Shown piece after piece: positions 17,201 through 25,356 of a DNA stretch of 64,000 bases. The notes beneath the pieces are model-generated. The model saw nothing but the letters and a program-made list of their open reading frames with translations, was not told where the DNA came from and did no database searches. Source of the stretch: JBGAPI01 sp044221335 (lineage in GTDB: Bacteria; Pseudomonadota; Gammaproteobacteria; Xanthomonadales; Ahniellaceae); contig JBGAPI010000009.1 in assembly GCA_044221335.1 (NCBI GenBank), forward strand, positions 51,938 through 115,937, given 5' to 3'. The position numbers were made by a program, and so were the translations under genes. Each line of letters opens with the position of its first letter. The stretch's first letter is position 1.

Positions 17201-17297
17201 GCGCAATGCGACGGCCGCGATGGTGAAGCGGGCGCGGGAGCGGGCGCGCCGCTGGCACTCGACGGCGACCGGCGCGGAGCCGACAGCAACGACCTAG
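14208..17297 (+). CDS. RND efflux permease, second of tandem pair
   Basis: Second RND permease, 1029 aa, full length. Begins MDIAELSIRRPVTIIMAFVSLVVIGGIAAL; GAGGAG lies about 8 bases before the ATG. TM4 reads GMVVDNGVVAVES: the first relay aspartate (Asp397) is kept but the second is Asn398. TM10 reads GVVVNNGIVMVEHIN: the lysine position is Asn904. The relay is thus altered relative to the first permease, which fits a heteromeric pump with divided labour as in MdtBC, although Asn at the Lys site also occurs in working RND subfamilies. No outer-membrane TolC partner lies nearby. The stop TAG is the head of a REP element. Confidence 0.9.
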   Translation: MDIAELSIRRPVTIIMAFVSLVVIGGIAALRLPLEYFPAVDAPFAFVNVPYSGSTPAEVERNITRPIEEALSTIGGIKRLNSFSRSEASQMFMEFDWTADVAIKTSEVRDRIDAIRAELPSDLQRIFVQRFTPSDQPVMALRLGSEQDLSKSYDLIERKLRRPLERLPGVARVELNGLSAPEVEIALDADRLTAHGVDLATLNQRLRSLNFSVSAGTVRDGPQRLRVQPEGEFTSLDDMRNLAIDDKGLRLSDVADVHLQPARLTVRRHLDLKPAVGLDVFKEREANLVTVGRLVLDEIEKIKQDPELQGIQLYLVQDQASGVTQSLAALAEAGFIGSVLSVIVLFFFLRHWPSTLMISAAVPLCLVITLGVMYFLGISLNVLSMMGLLLGVGMVVDNGVVAVESIYQEREKMPGDPQRAATLGVRNVAIALSAGTLCHCIVFLPNIFGAKNFLSIYLSHVAYAISISLLSSWLVAVTLVPLFASRMPAPKFVHQHDSLIGRLRDRYADFIAWTLVHRTKTILGLTALMLLTVVPMKLVKVDMFPADATRKLQLQYDLNGVYTLDQMEANVRKVEDWLTAHKEELEIIQVYSYMNEDFGGGTYVTLKENGKLRTEDVKESIAKGLPKLAIGEVGFGQNRGGGGQALQVSVIGDSGEELRKLGDTIIPILKRVPGLRDVRTDDASANHEIAIHVDRERAAAYGFSAEQVATFIAVAIRGAPLSEFRSGDREVPVWLRFGSNDRRSVDDLRDLKLKRADGSLVPLLSMVDVKMSETPSAIGRQDRQTALPIKLNLAKDATESDVRKNIEKAMNSIALPAGYRWSFGGGFNDSNDALNQMLFNTLLALVMIYVVMAALFESLLFPAAIVTSIVFSIFGVYWMFLFTHTTFSITAFIGILILMGVVVNNGIVMVEHINQLRHSGQSRTDALVHGSRDRLRPVLMTMGTAILGMVPLCVSNTQIGGDGPPYYPMARAIAGGLIFSTAVTLLVLPAIYAIFDDWRNATAAMVKRARERARRWHSTATGAEPTATT

Positions 17298-17622
17298 GGC
17301 GGGCCCTGCCCGCCATCGCGAGGCGCTGTGGGAGGGGCGGAAGCCCCGACGGTTCCGCCGTCGGGACGTCGTCCTTCCGAATGGGGCTTGAACGTCTCGC
17401 GCGTCGAGACGCACCCTGCGACGGCGCGCAGGGCGGGCATCGGGACCGCCATCGCGAATCCGGTGTCGATACCGTCCGAGGCCCGCCCCGACCCACCGGG
17501 CGGCAGGCGTTGCTCGGCATCGCCGGACGATTCGTCATTCCGAGCCGTGACCTGGGAACCTGTCCGGACGCTTGCGAGGCCGGGTCGGCGAGTAGACCAT
17601 AGTGCTTTTCCGGGTGTTTGCG
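17294..17622. repeat. REP elements in 325-base intergenic region
   Basis: No ORF with coding character is seen. The region opens with CTAGGGCGGGCCCTGCCCGCC (from 17294; the permease stop TAG is 17295-17297) plus the tail CATCGCGAGGCG, followed at once by a second type of palindrome, TGTGGGAGGGGCGGAAGCCC (17327-17346, then CGAC) and a further inverted repeat CGACGG/CCGTCG. From about 17370 to 17622 I see no structure beyond the leader of the next gene. Confidence 0.75.
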
Positions 17623-18318
17623 ATGTACAGAGTCCTCGCGGTTGCCGTGGTCGCGGCCTGCTTGTCCAGCTCCTTCGGCGTACATGCTGGCGAAACGCAG
17701 AAGTGGCCTTTCGACCTGAAGCACGCCGTGGCTCGCTACGGCCATGGCGATGTCAAGCAGGTCCGTGCCGGTGCGATCGACGCGCTGTTCGTCAAGCCCA
17801 ACGCACGTGCCGCCGGTTACACCAAGGTGCACCTGAAAGGCTTCGAGGTCACCCTCAGCCGCGACTTCAAGATGCGCAAGTTCTCGTCGGCGGGTCGGGG
17901 TCTGATGGACGTCGAGCGGGTGGTGGAAGGTGCCGACGCCCTCGCGCGCGAGGCGCTCGGACGCTCGCTGCAGGAAGGCGGCTACGAGCTGGTGGACGCG
18001 CCGGGTCCGGACGTGGTCGATGCCGACGTCCACATCGTCGACCTGTGGCTCGCCGCAACCGCCGAGAGTCAGCGCACCGGCAACGAGGTCTATGCCGCCT
18101 CGCTGGGCCGGATGAGTCTGAACGTCGAGCTCAGCGATTCCACCACCGGCGAGTCGATACTGACCGCGTTCGATCAAGAGGTTGCGCCGCCGCCGGACAA
18201 CGCCCACAAGACGAGTTCGGAGTGTGCCGCCTGGATGATCAAGACCCTGGGGGTCTGGGCGGAGTCGATGCGCAAAGGCCTCGACATTTCCAACGGCAAG
18301 AGTCCGGCAGGGGACTGA
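17623..18318 (+). CDS. Secreted DUF3313-like protein (paralogue 1)
   Basis: 231 aa exported protein of unknown function. Signal peptide MYRVLAVAVVAACLSSSFGVHA. The body resembles DUF3313 proteins: an ALFVKPNARAAGYTKVHLKGFEVTLSRDF block, then LGRSLQEGGYELVDAPGPDVVDADVHIVDLWLAATAES and a final beta region, ending RKGLDISNGK. A homologous gene lies at 20586-21284, sharing the GYELVDA, VVDLWLAAT and GLD-SNGK blocks at the same spacing. ATG 17623 is chosen for its signal peptide; GTG 17602 is an alternative. By analogy with DUF3313 it probably acts in the periplasm or at the envelope, but no function is known. Confidence 0.78.
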   Translation: MYRVLAVAVVAACLSSSFGVHAGETQKWPFDLKHAVARYGHGDVKQVRAGAIDALFVKPNARAAGYTKVHLKGFEVTLSRDFKMRKFSSAGRGLMDVERVVEGADALAREALGRSLQEGGYELVDAPGPDVVDADVHIVDLWLAATAESQRTGNEVYAASLGRMSLNVELSDSTTGESILTAFDQEVAPPPDNAHKTSSECAAWMIKTLGVWAESMRKGLDISNGKSPAGD

Positions 18319-18385
18319 GCTCGACACTGCCTGCGCCGGTGTCGAAGCTCGAGCGACGTCGGCCTTCGACCGCCCTCCGGCATGC

Positions 18386-18598
18386 TCAATGCCCGACCTG
18401 GACGCCATGCGGCTCGATCACCCCGGACCAGATCCCCGCGCCGATCAGAGCGATCAAGAGCACCGACAGGCCGATCCGGCGCGTCAGCGAGTTGACCATG
18501 CGGTCGCTGCCGCCGTGGTCGGTCATCATGTAGTACAGGCCGGCGAACAGGTTGTAGACGATCGCGAGCAGAAAGGCGCAGATCAGTAGCGTTTTCAT
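18386..18598 (-). CDS. Twin-transmembrane protein, DUF2909-like
   Basis: 70 aa inner-membrane protein with two predicted helices: LLICAFLLAIVYNLFAGLYYMM (residues 4-25) and IGLSVLLIALIGAGIWSGVI (42-61), joined by DHGGSDRMVNSLTRR. This matches the DUF2909 twin-transmembrane family, often found near cytochrome oxidase genes in gammaproteobacteria. It lies 10 bases downstream of another small membrane gene, so the two probably form a unit. Function not established. Confidence 0.85.
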   Translation of the reverse strand: MKTLLICAFLLAIVYNLFAGLYYMMTDHGGSDRMVNSLTRRIGLSVLLIALIGAGIWSGVIEPHGVQVGH

Positions 18599-18608
18599 CG
18601 AAGGGACC

Positions 18609-18962
18609 TCAGACGGAGGATGGGTTCGGCGACGGGCGCACCGCGCGGCCGCGGGTGGGCGCGACCAGCAACCAGTGGCGCAGCAAAAAGGCGGCGCTCA
18701 GGACGCCGAGAAACACGCCGTAGGACACGGCGGTCGGCAGGATCTGCTTCCAGAGCCGGCCATAGAACGGATCGGCAACCGCGTAGCTCCAATGGACGCT
18801 CGCGACGAATCCGGCGATCGCCACGGTCAGCGCCAGGCTGTCGTAGACGATGCGACCGACGCCGCGCGGAGCGCGTGGATAAAGCCAATAGAGAACGATC
18901 AGGATCGCGAACCAGGGCAGGAACAGGATCAGCGTGAGGTTCTGCTCGACGACAGGGTGCAT
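18609..18962 (-). CDS. Small conserved membrane protein
   Basis: 117 aa hydrophobic protein starting MHPVVEQNLTLILFLPWFAIL. Three membrane segments are visible: residues about 8-27 (NLTLILFLPWFAILIVLYWL), 41-60 (YDSLALTVAIAGFVASVHWS), and 78-100 (TAVSYGVFLGVLSAAFLLRHWLL). HWSYA and WKQIL look conserved, and I recall similar unnamed proteins in Xanthomonas relatives, where they lie close to DUF2909 genes. ATG 18962 gives the complete first helix; the region further upstream lacks coding character. Divergent from the MocR regulator, 131 bases away. Confidence 0.75.
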   Translation of the reverse strand: MHPVVEQNLTLILFLPWFAILIVLYWLYPRAPRGVGRIVYDSLALTVAIAGFVASVHWSYAVADPFYGRLWKQILPTAVSYGVFLGVLSAAFLLRHWLLVAPTRGRAVRPSPNPSSV

Positions 18963-19093
18963 GACGACGGGCCCGGAGGGGGTTCCCCATGCTGGGCGGA
19001 TCGGTGCAGAGATCCTAGACTCAGAGTTCGTAGAAAAAACCAGATCAGTTGAGCATTTTCCGACCGCCATCGGCGGCCTGGAAAAGCTCCCAT

Positions 19094-20500
19094 ATGAAGA
19101 GATATCAACTACTTGCAGAAGAGATTTCAGAAGCCATTCGAACGGGCTTGCTGAGGCCTGGGCAGAGGCTGCCCTCGGTGCGGCAGGCCAGTGCGAGTCG
19201 TGGGGTGAGTCCGGCGACCGTGTTCGAGGCCTTCTACCGGCTGGAGGCGCAGGGACTGATCCGGGCGCGACCGCGGTCGGGCTACTACGTCGCCGCCCGG
19301 CCGCGTCGGCTATCGCCGGAGCCTGTACAGCCCTCGGCATCGGCCGATGCGGCGCGTGAGGTCGCGGTCAGCGACCTGGTGTTCGGCATCCTGAGTTCGG
19401 CCGCCTCGCGCGACGTGCTGCCGCTCGGCTCGGCCTTCCCGAGTCCGCTGCTGTTTCCGCTCCTCCGGCTCGGTCGCGCGCTGGCGACGACCTCGATCCA
19501 CCTCGATCCCTGGAGCACCGTCGACAACCTGACGCCCGGCAGTCTCGCACTGCGCCGCCAGATCGCGTTGCGCTACCTCATCGACGGCGTCCGCATCGAT
19601 CCCGAGGACATCGTGGTCACCAACGGCGCGATGGAAGCCTTGAACCTCGCCCTCGCCGCCACCTGCCGGCCCGGCGACGCGGTGGTGGTCGAGTCGCCCT
19701 GCTTCTACGCGTGCCTGCAGGCGCTCGAGCGTCACGGCCTGCGCGCGATCGAGGTCGCGACCGACCCGCGCACGGGCATCGATCTCGCGGCGCTGGAACA
19801 GGCGATCGAGCGTCACGCGCCGCGGGCCTGCTGGCTGATGACCAGCTTCCAGAATCCGCTCGGAAGCGCGATGAGCAGCGAAAAGAAGCGCGCCCTGGTG
19901 GAACTGCTCGCGCGCCGGCAGCTGCCGCTGATCGAGGACGACGTCTACCACGAGCTGTTCTTCGGCCGCCGCCCCGCGCTCGCCAAGGCCTGCGACGAGC
20001 AGGGCTGGGTGCTGCACTGCAGTTCGTTCTCGAAGTCGCTGGCGCCGGGCTACCGGATCGGCTGGGTCGCGCCGGGGCGTTTCCGCACGGTCGTGCAGCA
20101 GCACAAGCTGACGGCCTCGCTGGCGACGTCGATCCCGGTCCAGCTGGCGTTGGCGCGCTACCTCGAGCGCGGCAGCTTCGAGCGCCATCTGCGGGTGCTG
20201 CGCCGGAGCCTGGAGACGCAACGCGACCAGTACCTCGCGGCGATCGCGCGGGGCTTCCCGGCGGGAACACGGGTCAGTCGCCCGACCGGCGGCTACTTCC
20301 TGTGGCTGGAACTGCCGGACGACGTCGACGCGATGGCGCTCTGCCGGCACGCGATGGCGGCGGGGATCAGTCTGGCGCCGGGCCCGATGTTCTCGGCGTC
20401 GGGGGCCTTCCGCAACTGCCTCAGGATCAACTTCGGACATCCGTTCGATGCGCGGGTGGGCGACGCACTGCGCCATATCGGGCGGTGGGCACGGTCGTAG
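19094..20500 (+). CDS. MocR/PdxR-type regulator (GntR HTH plus aminotransferase domain)
   Basis: 468 aa transcription regulator. The N-terminal GntR winged helix spans about residues 1-70 (LAEEISEAIRTGLLRPGQRLPSVR, then SPATVFEAFYRLEAQGLI). A linker leads to a fold-type I aminotransferase-like domain with the PLP-lysine segment CSSFSKSLAPGYRIGW (Lys314), the DDVYHELFF aspartate, and the arginine motif CLRINFGHPF. MocR proteins sense PLP or amino compounds and control nearby genes; candidates here are the two DUF3313-like genes on either side. ATG 19094 is supported by GGAAAAG 9 bases upstream. The sequence just upstream of the start (19020-19090) is noticeably AT-richer than its surroundings. 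Confidence 0.9.
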   Translation: MKRYQLLAEEISEAIRTGLLRPGQRLPSVRQASASRGVSPATVFEAFYRLEAQGLIRARPRSGYYVAARPRRLSPEPVQPSASADAAREVAVSDLVFGILSSAASRDVLPLGSAFPSPLLFPLLRLGRALATTSIHLDPWSTVDNLTPGSLALRRQIALRYLIDGVRIDPEDIVVTNGAMEALNLALAATCRPGDAVVVESPCFYACLQALERHGLRAIEVATDPRTGIDLAALEQAIERHAPRACWLMTSFQNPLGSAMSSEKKRALVELLARRQLPLIEDDVYHELFFGRRPALAKACDEQGWVLHCSSFSKSLAPGYRIGWVAPGRFRTVVQQHKLTASLATSIPVQLALARYLERGSFERHLRVLRRSLETQRDQYLAAIARGFPAGTRVSRPTGGYFLWLELPDDVDAMALCRHAMAAGISLAPGPMFSASGAFRNCLRINFGHPFDARVGDALRHIGRWARS

Positions 20501-20585
20501 GGCGCATCGCCTCCGGAACCGGCGCGGTGTCTTGCCGCCGCCGGGTCCGGGCGGTAAAAGCCGAGCACTCTTCGGGATTTCCATC

Positions 20586-21284
20586 GTGCGCCACATCCTT
20601 TCGACCGTTCTCCTTCTCACGGCCCTCATGGTTTCATTCCCTGTGCGTGCCACCTCCGCGCCGGCCTGGCCGACCAACCTCCGGCAGGCCCTGGAGATGT
20701 GGAACAAGGACGGAGCCACGGCTTACGCGGCCGCCGGCATCGACGTGCTGCTGGTGCCGCAGGGGGCGCGGCTGAACGGCTTCAGCAAGGTGATGCTGGG
20801 CCAGATCGACATTCGGCTGTCGAAGCGCTTCCGCGATCGAGCGCAGAGCACGATGAAGACGACCAGCATCAACACCAAGGCGCTCGTCGCCGAGGCCGAG
20901 TCGGCGCTGCGCGGGGAACTGGCTCGGCAGCTCCTCTTCAGCGGCTACGAGCTGGTCGATGCGTCGGGGGAGGACGTTGCCCGCATCGACGTCGGCGTCG
21001 TCGATCTGTGGCTGGCGGCGACCGAGGAATCCGATAATCGCGGCGCCAGCTCGGTCACGATCTCGGTCGGCCACATGGCCCTCGCGGTGACCGTCAGCGA
21101 TACCGTCAGCGGCGCCACCGTGTTGCACGCCTTCGACATCGAGGATGGGCCGATCGAGGACGTGCACGGTAATCGGATGAGCCCGGTGTGCCGAGAATGG
21201 GAACGCCAGACCTTCGCCCGATGGGCATTCGCCCTGCGCCGTGGCCTCGACCTGTCCAACGGCAAGGGGGGCGAGCCGAACTGA
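20586..21284 (+). CDS. Secreted DUF3313-like protein (paralogue 2)
   Basis: 232 aa exported protein, homologous to 17623-18318. GTG start at 20586 gives signal peptide VRHILSTVLLLTALMVSFPVRA. Shared blocks: GIDVLLVPQGARLNGFSKV (compare the Pro, Ala and Gly-Y/F pattern of paralogue 1), LFSGYELVDASGEDVARID, VVDLWLAATEES, and RRGLDLSNGK at the end. Spacing between these blocks is nearly the same in both copies. It follows the MocR gene by 85 bases on the same strand. No function known; the pairing with a PLP-type regulator is the only clue. Confidence 0.75.
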   Translation: MRHILSTVLLLTALMVSFPVRATSAPAWPTNLRQALEMWNKDGATAYAAAGIDVLLVPQGARLNGFSKVMLGQIDIRLSKRFRDRAQSTMKTTSINTKALVAEAESALRGELARQLLFSGYELVDASGEDVARIDVGVVDLWLAATEESDNRGASSVTISVGHMALAVTVSDTVSGATVLHAFDIEDGPIEDVHGNRMSPVCREWERQTFARWAFALRRGLDLSNGKGGEPN

Positions 21285-21329
21285 GCCTGGGCGCGACTCG
21301 CGCGGTCGGTGGCGCCTCCGCCGGGCGCC

Positions 21330-21357
21330 TCGCAATGGCGGGCAGGGCCCGCCCTAC
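21330..21357 (-). repeat. REP element fused to the sufE stop codon
   Basis: Read on the minus strand: GTAGGGCGGGCCCTGCCCGC followed by the tail CATTGCGAGGCG. The TAG of the head is the stop codon of sufE (21354-21356). Nearly the same sequence follows the second RND permease at 17294. Confidence 0.8.
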
Positions 21358-21776
21358 GCGGCCCTTGCGTACTCGCGGATCCGGGCGAGCATTGCCGCCA
21401 GGCCGTTGCTGCGCGAGGCCGACAGGTGCGCCGACAGGCCGATGTCGGCGATGAAGGTCGGCTCGATGGCGAGGATGTCGGCGGCGCTGCGGCCGGAGTA
21501 GACGCGCAGCAGGAGCGCGATCAGGCCGCTGACGATCGAGGAGTCGCTGATCGCCTGGAAACTCAGCGCCGACGCGTCGCCCGACGACACCATCCAGACC
21601 TGCGACTGGCAGCCGCTGACCTTGTAGGCCTCGGTCTTGAACTCGTCCGGCAGCGGCGGCAGCTTGCGGCCGAGGTCGATCAGGTACTGGTAGCGCTCGG
21701 TCCAGTCGCCGAAGAAGGAAAACTCCTCGACGATGGCGCGCTGCGCCTCGGTGGCGGTGGTGACGGTCGCATTCAT
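21354..21776 (-). CDS. sufE: Cysteine desulfuration protein SufE
   Basis: SufE accepts sulfur from the cysteine desulfurase SufS and passes it to the Fe-S scaffold. The 140 aa product has the expected length and signatures: EEFSFFGDWTERYQYLIDLGRKLPPLP, the persulfide cysteine in YKVSGCQSQVW (Cys56), FQAISDSSIVSGLIALLLRVYSG and the C-terminal GLSAHLSASRSNGL. It begins 10 bases after the cysS stop on the same strand, linking cysteine use to Fe-S assembly. No sufBCDS genes are in the window. Confidence 0.94.
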   Translation of the reverse strand: MNATVTTATEAQRAIVEEFSFFGDWTERYQYLIDLGRKLPPLPDEFKTEAYKVSGCQSQVWMVSSGDASALSFQAISDSSIVSGLIALLLRVYSGRSAADILAIEPTFIADIGLSAHLSASRSNGLAAMLARIREYARAA

Positions 21777-21786
21777 CGGACGGCAA

Positions 21787-23175
<1,389 letters not shown>

Positions 23176-23283
23176 GTCTTGCTTGCGTCGCGGGAGGGTG
23201 GGCGATGATAGCGAAGGCGCTTCGAGCATGGCCTCGAGTTGGCCTGACATGTCGCAAGGTGATGTGGGTTGGGGGCAGGGCCC

Positions 23284-23416
23284 AGGGCACAGGGCCCAGT
23301 TCGACGGGTGCGATCATGAGCCGTGGGCCTTGCGCCGGGCCGCGCTTCGTCGAAGCGGCTCCGAGGACAGGGCGCATCCCCGAGGCTTGCCCCAGCCCGA
23401 CTGGGCCCTGTGCCCT
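23284..23416. repeat. Long inverted repeat unit (GGGCCC/AGGGCACAGGG family)
   Basis: AGGGCACAGGGCCCAGT (23284-23300) is repeated in perfect inverse as ACTGGGCCCTGTGCCCT (23400-23416), enclosing about 100 bases with inner palindromes such as CGAAGCGGC. Related GGGCCCAGGGCACAGGGC sequence occurs near 3358-3385, 25112-25127 and 27954-27991, always between genes. It looks like a dispersed, transposon-like noncoding repeat, different from the GTAG-headed REPs. It lies between the starts and stops of cysS and the COQ4-like gene. Confidence 0.7.
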
Positions 23417-23437
23417 AAATCGACGGACCGACAACGC

Positions 23438-24028
23438 TCACAGCAACCGCTGACTCTCGAAACTCAGCGGATAGCGCGCCTTCTCGATCGCAAAATACGC
23501 GCGCAACAGGTCCTCCTCGATCCCGATCCTCCGGCGGCATTCGGCAAGACTGAGGTCCATCAGCGCGTCGTAGTCGATCGTGTGCAGCGGCTTCGCGTCG
23601 GAGATGAAGCCGAGGCGCACCGCGTCGCGGAACACCCGGAAGTCGTCGTCGGTGAAGCGGTACTCGCGCGGGTAGAGGTACTTGGTGAGCAGACCGAACA
23701 GGCGCTCCTCGGTCTGCCCGACGCGGTCCGTGCTGCCCATCGTGAATCCGATCACGAAGGCCTCGTCCTTGGGCAAGAGACCGCGGCCGAGGATGATGTG
23801 GATGCGGTCGTGGGTCGCGAGGTCGGTCGCGCCGTGGAAGAGGTCGAAGCCGGGCAGGTCGTACTTCGGGTTCTCGACCAGCTGGATCAGGAAGGGGATG
23901 TCCTTCTGCTTCAGCCCCAGTTGCGCGAGCTCGGCATAGCACTCGCGCAGCGTCCGCTTCGACTCCGATAGCGGGATGCGCCAGCGGCGCACCCGCTCGT
24001 GGACGTCGTCGGTGGTGGCGTCGGACAC
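23438..24028 (-). CDS. COQ4-like protein
   Basis: 196 aa cytosolic or peripheral-membrane protein. The central segment THDRIHIILGRGLLPKDEAF contains HDxxH-x11-E (His73, Asp74, His77, Glu89), the zinc-site motif that defines the ubiquinone-biosynthesis protein COQ4; preceding residues PGFDLFHGATDLAT and following FVIGFTMGST also fit a helical COQ4-type fold. COQ4 organises the CoQ complex and has been linked to ring C1 processing. I am sure of the motif but less of the family, since the rest is not familiar to me. It starts 7 bases after the cysK stop, so it is probably co-transcribed with cysK. Confidence 0.6.
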   Translation of the reverse strand: MSDATTDDVHERVRRWRIPLSESKRTLRECYAELAQLGLKQKDIPFLIQLVENPKYDLPGFDLFHGATDLATHDRIHIILGRGLLPKDEAFVIGFTMGSTDRVGQTEERLFGLLTKYLYPREYRFTDDDFRVFRDAVRLGFISDAKPLHTIDYDALMDLSLAECRRRIGIEEDLLRAYFAIEKARYPLSFESQRLL

Positions 24029-24035
24029 GTCCGTC

Positions 24036-25004
24036 TCACGCCTTCGCGTCGAGGCTCGCCAACCACTCGTCGTCCGAGCCCTCGTTGATGCCCTCGAACA
24101 GGATCGTGGTCAGGTAGCGCTCGCCGGTGTCGGGCAGCATCGCCAGGATGACGTCGCCGGGCCGGGCGTGCTTGTTCGCCACTTCCAGGGCCGCGGCGAA
24201 GGTCGCGCCGGAGGAGATTCCGCAGAAGATGCCCTCGTTGGCCGCCAGGGCACGCGCGGTGTCGCGGGCGAGGAGGTCGTCCACCGGCAGGATCTGGTTC
24301 GGCACCGAGCGGTCCAGCACCGCGGGCAGGAAGTCCGGCGTCCAGCCCTGGATCTTGTGCGGCTTCCACTCGCTGCCGGAGAGCAGCGCGGCGCCCGCGG
24401 GCTCGGTGGCGACCACCTTCACCTCGGGGCGCGCCAGGTGCAGCATCGAGCCTACGCCGGTCATCGTGCCGCCGGTGCCGTAGCCGGTGACGAACCAGTC
24501 GAGCCGGCGGCCGGCGAAGTCGGACAGGATCTCGGCGGCGGTGGTCGCGCGGTGGTAGGCCGGGTTGGCCTCGTTCTCGAACTGGCGGGCGAGGAAGGCG
24601 CCGTGCTTGGCCGCGAACTCCTGCGCACGCTTGACCATGCCGCTGCCGCGCTCGGCCGCGGGAGTGAGGATCACCTTGGCGCCGAGCGCGCGCATCAGCT
24701 TGCGGCGCTCGATCGAGAAGGTCTCGGTCATGAACGCGACGAAGGGATAGCCGCGCGCGGCGCAGACCATCGCGAGCGCGATGCCGGTGTTGCCCGAGGT
24801 CGCCTCGACCACGGTCTGGCCGGGCTTCAGGGTGCCGCGCGCCTCGGCGTCGAGGATGATCGCCAGCGCGAGCCGGTCCTTCACCGAGGACATCGGATTG
24901 AAGGCCTCGACCTTGACGTACATCTCGATCCCGGCCGGAGCGAGGCGGTTGATGCGGACGATCGGCGTCTTGCCGACCGTGCCAAGGATGCTGTCGTGGA
25001 TCAT
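24036..25004 (-). CDS. cysK: Cysteine synthase (O-acetylserine sulfhydrylase)
   Basis: PLP enzyme converting O-acetylserine and sulfide to cysteine, 322 aa. Landmarks: NPMSSVKDRLALAII with the PLP lysine near residue 42, the phosphate and substrate loop EATSGNTGIALAMVCAARGY, GTGGTMTGVG, and GIFCGISSGATFAAAL. Length and motifs are those of CysK rather than CysM or cystathionine synthase. The ATG at 25004 has GGAG upstream. It heads a possible unit with the COQ4-like gene; cysS and sufE follow further downstream on the same strand, grouping cysteine supply and use. Confidence 0.94.
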   Translation of the reverse strand: MIHDSILGTVGKTPIVRINRLAPAGIEMYVKVEAFNPMSSVKDRLALAIILDAEARGTLKPGQTVVEATSGNTGIALAMVCAARGYPFVAFMTETFSIERRKLMRALGAKVILTPAAERGSGMVKRAQEFAAKHGAFLARQFENEANPAYHRATTAAEILSDFAGRRLDWFVTGYGTGGTMTGVGSMLHLARPEVKVVATEPAGAALLSGSEWKPHKIQGWTPDFLPAVLDRSVPNQILPVDDLLARDTARALAANEGIFCGISSGATFAAALEVANKHARPGDVILAMLPDTGERYLTTILFEGINEGSDDEWLASLDAKA

Positions 25005-25138
25005 GGCGGGCTCCGGGCGTCGTGGTGAGCGTACGCTAGCAGAGCGACATTCCTTCATCATGGATGGCGACGGATATCGATATTCCGCGCAGTTGGGGCG
25101 CTCGGAGAGATGGGCACAGGGCACAGCGCACGGTGAAG

Positions 25139-25258
25139 CCTCCGTCATTGCGCGGAGGAGCGCAGCGACGACGAAGCAAGCCAGCGCCTTTGCTCTTGCC
25201 TTGGCGCGGAGAAGAGCAAAGGCACTGGATTGCTTCGCTGCACTCGCAATGACGGAGG
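25139..25258. repeat. Nested inverted repeat (MITE- or REPIN-like), within a 352-base gene-free stretch
   Basis: Outer arms CCTCCGTCATTGCG (25139-25152) and CGCAATGACGGAGG (25245-25258) are perfect inverses. Inside lie GAAGCAAGCCAG and CTGGATTGCTTCG as imperfect arms, then GCCTTTGCTCTT and AAGAGCAAAGGC as a perfect 12-base pair. The whole 120 bases could fold into one long stem. The TCATTGCG...GAAGCAA pattern resembles a repeat seen in many unrelated bacterial genomes. The surrounding intergenic space (25005-25356) shows no gene. Confidence 0.8.
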
Positions 25259-25356
25259 TCCCTGGCTGGATTCCGCGCCAGGGGCTCGACAGCGCAGCGG
25301 GCCAGGGGCCGCTCGACCTGCGGGCGGCTCACTGCGCCTGTGATCGACACCGAGGC

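Noticed and set aside
10844..17602. A 2252-codon plus-strand open frame spanning both permeases
   Set aside because: Arg/Gly/Ala-rich shadow in another frame; it crosses two real gene boundaries and has no signal or motif.
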